A DNA stretch of 64,000 bases from Chloroflexota bacterium (lineage in GTDB: Bacteria > Chloroflexota > Chloroflexia > Chloroflexales > Roseiflexaceae). The notes under the pieces are model-generated. The model was given only the letters and a program-made list of their open reading frames with translations, searched no databases and was not told the origin of the DNA. Of this stretch, positions 59,492 through 64,000 are shown piece by piece (positions within the stretch are counted from its first letter, which is position 1; each line of letters starts with the position of its first letter). The DNA is taken from positions 1 through 64,000 of the forward strand of contig JACAEQ010000097.1 in NCBI GenBank assembly GCA_013388755.1. Reading direction: 5' to 3'. The translations under genes were made by a program, and so were the position numbers.

Positions 59492-60637
59492 ATGCGCGTC
59501 GTTCACGTGATAGACCATCTCGGCGCTGGCGGCGCACAGCGATTGGTGGCAGATCTTGCACCACGGCAGGCACGGCGTGGTCATCATGTGACGGTCGTCT
59601 GCTTGCGCGGGCCGACGCCACTCGGCAGTGTGCTAGAGACGGCCGGTGTGCGGGTGCGGTGCCTGGGGCTCGGGCGGACCGATGTTCGCCAGTTGATAGG
59701 GCTGGTTGCACTGCTCCGTAGTAATGCGCCTGATATTGTTCACACCCACCTGACACTGTCATGCCTGCTGGGACGGATCGCTGCCGTTGTGGCCAGCGTC
59801 GCGGCGGTCGTGGTTCATGATCACGAGGCCGATGCAGAGGTGTTCATTACGCCGGGGCCGCTGCTGGCATTGAAGCGGCTTGCCGAACCACGCCTGCCGC
59901 CACAGGCAGTGCGGTACATCGTCGTTTCGCACAGTGCTCTGGCGTATGCACGCGAGGTGCGTCGACTCCCGCCCTGCCGGGTTGCACTCGTGCCGAATGG
60001 CGTCGATAGTGCGTACCTGGAGGAAGGTCGTCTGCCCCCCAGGGAAGCGCGCGCGCGGCTTGGCCTGCCGGCGGCTGGACCGTTGATCGGTTTTGCCGGT
60101 CGCATGGCGCCGGAAAAGGGGATCGACCTGTTGCTGGAAGCGCTGGCGCATCTCCCGGCTGCGCATGCCGCGATTGCCGGGCGTGGCCCGCTCGCCGAGG
60201 ACATGCGGTCACGCGCCGCGCTGCTGGGAGTGGCCGGGAGAGCGCATTTTCTTGGTCATCTTGATGACATTCGCCCGCTCCTCTGGGCGTGTGACATCTA
60301 CACGCAGCCATCGCGCCGTGAAGCATTTGGACTGGCGGCGGCGGAAGCAGCGGCGCTTGGGTTACCTGTGGTGGCGGCGCGGGTTGGCGGGTTACGCGAT
60401 ATTGTACTCGATGGTATTACCGGGCGGCTGGTTCAGCCGGGCAGCGCCGTGACCCTGGCGGCAGGCCTGGCGAATCTGCTGGGCGACAGGGCGCGTGCGC
60501 ACGCGCTTGGCACCGCTGGCGCTCGCCACGCACGGCAGCATTTCGCAATCGAGATGGTCCTCGATAGTATTGACCGCGTGTACCAGGATATGGATCGATT
60601 ATGCCATTCTACGATTTCTGGCGCGAGAAACGGGTGA
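59492..60637 (+). CDS. GT4-family glycosyltransferase
   Basis: 381 aa. RVVHVIDHLGAGGAQRLVAD (the glycine loop for acceptor/phosphate), DIVHTHLTLSCLLGRIAAVV, VALVPNGVDSAYLEEG, LIGFAGRMAPEKGIDLLLEA and PSRREAFGLAAAEAAALGLP (E-x7-E). A standard retaining sugar-nucleotide enzyme. Its last 37 bp overlap the next methyltransferase gene, an unusually long overlap. Confidence 0.93.
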   Translation: MRVVHVIDHLGAGGAQRLVADLAPRQARRGHHVTVVCLRGPTPLGSVLETAGVRVRCLGLGRTDVRQLIGLVALLRSNAPDIVHTHLTLSCLLGRIAAVVASVAAVVVHDHEADAEVFITPGPLLALKRLAEPRLPPQAVRYIVVSHSALAYAREVRRLPPCRVALVPNGVDSAYLEEGRLPPREARARLGLPAAGPLIGFAGRMAPEKGIDLLLEALAHLPAAHAAIAGRGPLAEDMRSRAALLGVAGRAHFLGHLDDIRPLLWACDIYTQPSRREAFGLAAAEAAALGLPVVAARVGGLRDIVLDGITGRLVQPGSAVTLAAGLANLLGDRARAHALGTAGARHARQHFAIEMVLDSIDRVYQDMDRLCHSTISGARNG

Positions 60638-61299
60638 CGGCGCTCGGACGACGCTGGAGTCGTCAGGCTGCTGAGTATACCCTGACGATCATTGCCAGGC
60701 ATGTCGATCCGCTGAACCGCCTGGTTGAGATCGGCCCCGGGCGCGGCATGATTGCAGATGCCTGCCGGGCACGTGGGATGTTCCACATCGGTGTGGATGC
60801 CAACGGTGGTCTGCTGACAGAGCTTGAACCCGGGAGTGCTGTGTGCGCGTTTGCTCCGCCGCTGCCGCTGCAGAGTGCGATCTGCGATGCGGCAGTGGCC
60901 AACCATGTGCTCGAACACGCCGCAGGATTGCTGCAGGCCCAGGCGCTGGTCGCTGAGATGCGCCGGATCGTCCGGCCTGGTGGAGTTGTGTCCATCACCT
61001 CACCTGATGTACTCTGGGAAGGTATTGAATTCTGGGACTGCGACTACAGTCACAATTTCGTCACGACAGCACGACGCTTGCAGCAACTCTTCCGCGATCA
61101 GGGTCTTGACGTGGCGTACCTGGGGTATGTACACAATCATCTTGAGGGTGCGGCAGGCGCATTGGCCGGCTACCTGGCGCGCCTGGCGCCTTATCACGCG
61201 CCTGGCGCCCTGCCTGCCTCGCCACTGTATGTTGACCAGGTCTATAAGCTGCGCATGACCTTCGCGCGCTCGGTGCAGATCGTTGGACGGCGCGTGTAG
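60601..61299 (+). CDS. Class I SAM-dependent methyltransferase
   Basis: 232 aa. NRLVEIGPGRGMIADACRAR is motif I (E-x-G-x-G-x-G), HIGVDANGG the strand 2 acidic site, then ICDAAVANHVLEHAAGLLQ and MRRIVRPGGVVSITSPD. A complete small methyltransferase; substrate unknown. It overlaps the glycosyltransferase gene by 37 bp, suggesting coupled translation. Confidence 0.87.
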   Translation: MPFYDFWREKRVTALGRRWSRQAAEYTLTIIARHVDPLNRLVEIGPGRGMIADACRARGMFHIGVDANGGLLTELEPGSAVCAFAPPLPLQSAICDAAVANHVLEHAAGLLQAQALVAEMRRIVRPGGVVSITSPDVLWEGIEFWDCDYSHNFVTTARRLQQLFRDQGLDVAYLGYVHNHLEGAAGALAGYLARLAPYHAPGALPASPLYVDQVYKLRMTFARSVQIVGRRV

Positions 61300-61334
61300 C
61301 GACCGGCATCGACAGATCTGCTGTGAGAGACATC

Positions 61335-62288
61335 ATGTCTTCATACGTCCAGTCGCGCCGATTCTGGTTGCGCCTTGTACAGTCTGGGGTTTCGTTGTCC
61401 TTGATCGCCTGGCTGCTTGCGCGTGTCTCATGGCGTGACGTTCTGGCGTTGATGGCGCAGGCGGATGTCTGGTTGATGGTCGCCGCGTGTGCGCTGTACT
61501 ATCTCGGAGTCGCTCTGAGTTGTGTGAAATGGGCCATTGCGCTGCGCGTCGAATCCGTGAACCTGCCGTTGCTGCGCCTGTTTCGCTGGTACCTGATCGG
61601 CGCGTTCGTCAACAATTTCTTTCCGACCGACGTTGGCGGCGATCTCGGGCGAGGCTTCTATGCTGGCCGGTTTAGCGGGCGCCTCGGCGCCGTGACGCGC
61701 TCCATCATTGTCGAGCGACTCACCGGCCTGGTGGCAATGTTGGTACTCGCGATCTTTGGCATGGTGGTGGTGATCCGGCAGATTCAGGTCGAGATATCGG
61801 CGATTGCGGCAGGTCTGGGCCTGTTGTTTATCGCGGCGCTACTGGTCGGGCGCACACGTGTTCAGGCGCATCCCTGGTCTGTTGCTGCGATGGACAAGTT
61901 GCGCATGAGTTGGGAGCGATACCGCTCTCGCCCGATTGAGGTGCTCGCCATGCTCGCTCTATCACTCGCATTTCAAACGTTGGCGGGTACGGGCGTATGG
62001 TTGAACATGCACGCTGTGGGAGTTGACCTGCCGCTAGTCGTTATTGTACCGGCAACGGCGCTGGTCGGTGTGGTCGGGTTACTGCCGCTATCGATCAATG
62101 GTTGGGGAGTGCGCGAGTCACTGATCGTGGGATTGCTGGCGCCGCTTGGTGCGCTGCCGGATCAGTTGCTTGCCGGCGCCCTGCTAGGAAGAGTATTGTT
62201 GCTGCTCGTTACCCTGGCAGGCGGTGTGCTCCTTCTTACTGAAAAGCCAACGATGCGTTCAGGAACGGAAAAGGATGTAGCAGTATGA
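61335..62288 (+). CDS. Lysylphosphatidylglycerol synthase TM / YbhN (UPF0104) family protein
   Basis: 317 aa with about eight membrane segments. The family mark FVNNFFPTDVGGDLGRGFYA (about 78-97) and LLPLSINGWGVRESLIVGLL near residue 240 are clear. Members without the catalytic domain are membrane proteins of unknown or transport-like role and are frequent in polysaccharide clusters. GAGAG is 7 nt before ATG 61335; GTG 61323 is the alternative. The stop overlaps the next start by 4 bp. Confidence 0.87.
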   Translation: MSSYVQSRRFWLRLVQSGVSLSLIAWLLARVSWRDVLALMAQADVWLMVAACALYYLGVALSCVKWAIALRVESVNLPLLRLFRWYLIGAFVNNFFPTDVGGDLGRGFYAGRFSGRLGAVTRSIIVERLTGLVAMLVLAIFGMVVVIRQIQVEISAIAAGLGLLFIAALLVGRTRVQAHPWSVAAMDKLRMSWERYRSRPIEVLAMLALSLAFQTLAGTGVWLNMHAVGVDLPLVVIVPATALVGVVGLLPLSINGWGVRESLIVGLLAPLGALPDQLLAGALLGRVLLLLVTLAGGVLLLTEKPTMRSGTEKDVAV

Positions 62289-64000
62289 CTGCTATGCGCC
62301 CTACGCTCCGTGATCCCATCCTCTGGACAGGCTTGCTCCTCAGTGGCGCCGTACTGTGCTGGCTCAGCATTGCCCGCTACGACGGGTTCAATGCCGGGAT
62401 GTACGACCTTGGCAACATGGCGCAGGCGATCTGGAGCGGCGCGCGTGGCGAGCCGCTGCTCTATTCACGGGCCGAAGGATTTCGCGCCTCGCGGCTCGCC
62501 GGGCATGTTGAAATCGGGTACTTCCTTTTTGCGCCGCTCTACGCACTCTGGCCCGACCCGCGCGTGCTGCTGGTGGCACAGGCGGCACTGTTCGCGCTTG
62601 GCGCCATTCCGGTGTACCGTATCGCCTGGCGACGGATTGACGCTCCGGAAGCCGGATCGCAGGCGGTTCGCCCGTACGCGGCGCGCTGCCTGGCCTTGAT
62701 GTACTTGCTCTATCCCACCGCGCAGACGGCCGTCCTGTTCGATTTTCATGCCGATACGGTTGCCGCGCCGCTGCTGTTGTTCGCGCTTGATGCCCTTGAT
62801 CGACGCGCCTTGCGGCAGTATGTGCTCTGGATCGCGCTGGCGCTCAGCCTGAAGTTCTATGTTGCGGCGCTGGTCGCCGGGATCGGTGTGGTGCTCTTTC
62901 TCTGGGAGGGGCGGCGGCATACCGGAGCGCTCACTGCCCTGGCGGGCCTGGCGTATGGCACGGTCGCCTTCTTCGCCGTGCGCCCACTGTTCGCTCCATC
63001 ATCGGCAGGCGCAGCGGGTGCAGTCACAACCAGTTATCTGGCGTACTACTTCGGTGCACTCAACGAGATCATGGCGACAATCCCCGACCGATTGCTGAAT
63101 GCCGTCGTGGTGTTTGGGCCGGCGCTCCTCGTGGGATGGCGCGGGTGGCGCTGGTTGTTGCCCGGCCTGCCCCTGGCGGCGGCCATGCTCCTCTCAACGG
63201 GGCCGGGTGGGGCGTTTGATTATCGCTATCATCATTATGCGCTGGTCGTGCCGTTTATCATGCTGGCGGTCATTGACGGCGCGGCGCGGCAACGCTCGCT
63301 GCTGGCTCGCCGGAGGAGCGAGGCGTTCGCGGCGGCGGTTGGTGGTCGTTCTGCTCCAGGGCGGCGGCCAGGGCGCACGTGGCAGGGCGATCTGGGGGTC
63401 ACCGCCGGCATTGTGGCGATCTTCAGCGCATTGCTGGTCAACGCGCCGTTGAACCCGCTCTTCTGGCTTGGCGTGCCGGGCTATGGGTTCGATCGCTCAG
63501 TGTATGGTGTTACCCCTCGTGATGGCCGGCTTGCCGCATTTGTCGCTGCTCGCGTGCCCGATGGCGCGCCGCTGGCTGCTTCGACATTTGTCGCAACACA
63601 TCTCGTGAACCGTGAGATCGTTTACCTGGTACGGTATCCTTTTGAGCCACGCGCCGGGCGGTTGCCGGATCTGTTGCCACAGGTGCAGTTCGCACTTCCC
63701 GATGCCCTGTTCGACTGGTATCTGCAACTTGATGACGGCTACGGCGGCGGTATCGACTATGACCGTGACGCGATCGCTGTGCTGCTGCGCAACCCGGCAT
63801 TCGGTCTGGTAGACATGGACGATGGGTTGCTGGTGTTCGCGCGGAACGCCGCCCCCGAACGGGCGCTGATGAATCGCCTGATGGTCGTTTCTGACGATGG
63901 CGCGCCTGCGTTGCGACAGTTCGGGCAGCTGGACCTGGTGCGCGCGACCATCGAGGCCATTGATGGGCGACGCCTGCGGGCGACTTTTGTGTGGCGGCTG
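62285..64000 (+). CDS. DUF2079 membrane protein, incomplete at the window edge
   Basis: 572 codons are open to the edge. YDGFNAGMYDLGNMAQAIWS (about 32-51) and GHVEIGYFLFAPLYALWPDP are the DUF2079 signature; FDFHADTVAAPLLLFALDAL and LSLKFYVAALVAGIGVVLFL follow. About nine membrane segments to residue 400, then a long outside part. DUF2079 proteins look like GT-C glycosyltransferases (Asp in MYDLGN), but no activity is established. It overlaps the previous gene by 4 bp. Confidence 0.9.
   Translation, partial: MTAMRPTLRDPILWTGLLLSGAVLCWLSIARYDGFNAGMYDLGNMAQAIWSGARGEPLLYSRAEGFRASRLAGHVEIGYFLFAPLYALWPDPRVLLVAQAALFALGAIPVYRIAWRRIDAPEAGSQAVRPYAARCLALMYLLYPTAQTAVLFDFHADTVAAPLLLFALDALDRRALRQYVLWIALALSLKFYVAALVAGIGVVLFLWEGRRHTGALTALAGLAYGTVAFFAVRPLFAPSSAGAAGAVTTSYLAYYFGALNEIMATIPDRLLNAVVVFGPALLVGWRGWRWLLPGLPLAAAMLLSTGPGGAFDYRYHHYALVVPFIMLAVIDGAARQRSLLARRRSEAFAAAVGGRSAPGRRPGRTWQGDLGVTAGIVAIFSALLVNAPLNPLFWLGVPGYGFDRSVYGVTPRDGRLAAFVAARVPDGAPLAASTFVATHLVNREIVYLVRYPFEPRAGRLPDLLPQVQFALPDALFDWYLQLDDGYGGGIDYDRDAIAVLLRNPAFGLVDMDDGLLVFARNAAPERALMNRLMVVSDDGAPALRQFGQLDLVRATIEAIDGRRLRATFVWRL

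Overview
The window looks like a chromosomal piece of a GC-rich, multi-kilobase-operon bacterium of the phylum Chloroflexota, most probably a Roseiflexus-like member of the Chloroflexales. This is inference from gene content: a 2,140-residue multi-GAF sensor kinase, a proline/threonine-rich solute-binding lipoprotein, a V4R (4-vinyl reductase-like) protein as found in bacteriochlorophyll makers, a threonyl-tRNA synthetase without a TGS domain under a T-box, and DUF4013, DUF2079 and BFN-domain proteins. I see no rRNA, tRNA, CRISPR or transposase gene.

Layout. 1-5.8 kb: a BFN/DUF151 nuclease-like gene with its own promoter and terminator, a 570-bp spacer with three perfect DnaA boxes, then a response regulator, a histidine kinase and a sodium/solute symporter under one promoter. 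5.9-13.3 kb: a threonine T-box (specifier ACC) leads a housekeeping unit: anchored protein, thrS, small membrane protein, CinA-like, two DUF4013 proteins, CDP-alcohol phosphatidyltransferase, isoaspartyl peptidase. 13.5-19.1 kb: acyl-CoA-binding protein, Ser/Thr kinase with TPRs, fabF, rnc, a dTDP-4-dehydrorhamnose-reductase-like gene and a HEAT-repeat protein. 19.4-24.0 kb: a peptide/nickel-type ABC importer (binding protein and two permeases, no ATPases) followed by a small four-helix-bundle gene inside inverted 7-bp repeat arrays. 24.0-34.6 kb, minus strand: alpha/beta hydrolase, giant GAF kinase, response regulator with decayed GGDEF, left-handed beta-helix protein and V4R protein. 35.1-64.0 kb: a long polysaccharide cluster with eight GT4-like, three GT2 and three membrane GT-C-like proteins, three methyltransferases, a flippase, an asparagine-synthase-like amidotransferase and a WbpB/WbpD/WbpE-like trio that would build a 2,3-diacetamido-uronic acid. 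The last gene is cut by the window edge.

The most unusual signal is a family of 7-bp tandem repeats. Two arrays of AGGGGTT (inverted) bracket one four-helix-bundle (S23/TIGR02436-type) gene, and arrays of GTGGAAC/GTTGAAC bracket a second one that sits inside the wbp operon. Further arrays of the second unit lie at gene junctions across the window, where they supply stop codons and near-identical C-termini (-VER) to unrelated proteins, and one sits in frame inside a glycosyltransferase. An 8-bp array pair at 43.2-43.3 kb has the same inverted layout with no gene left inside. This resembles a repeat-plus-dedicated-protein mobile system, but mobility is inference.
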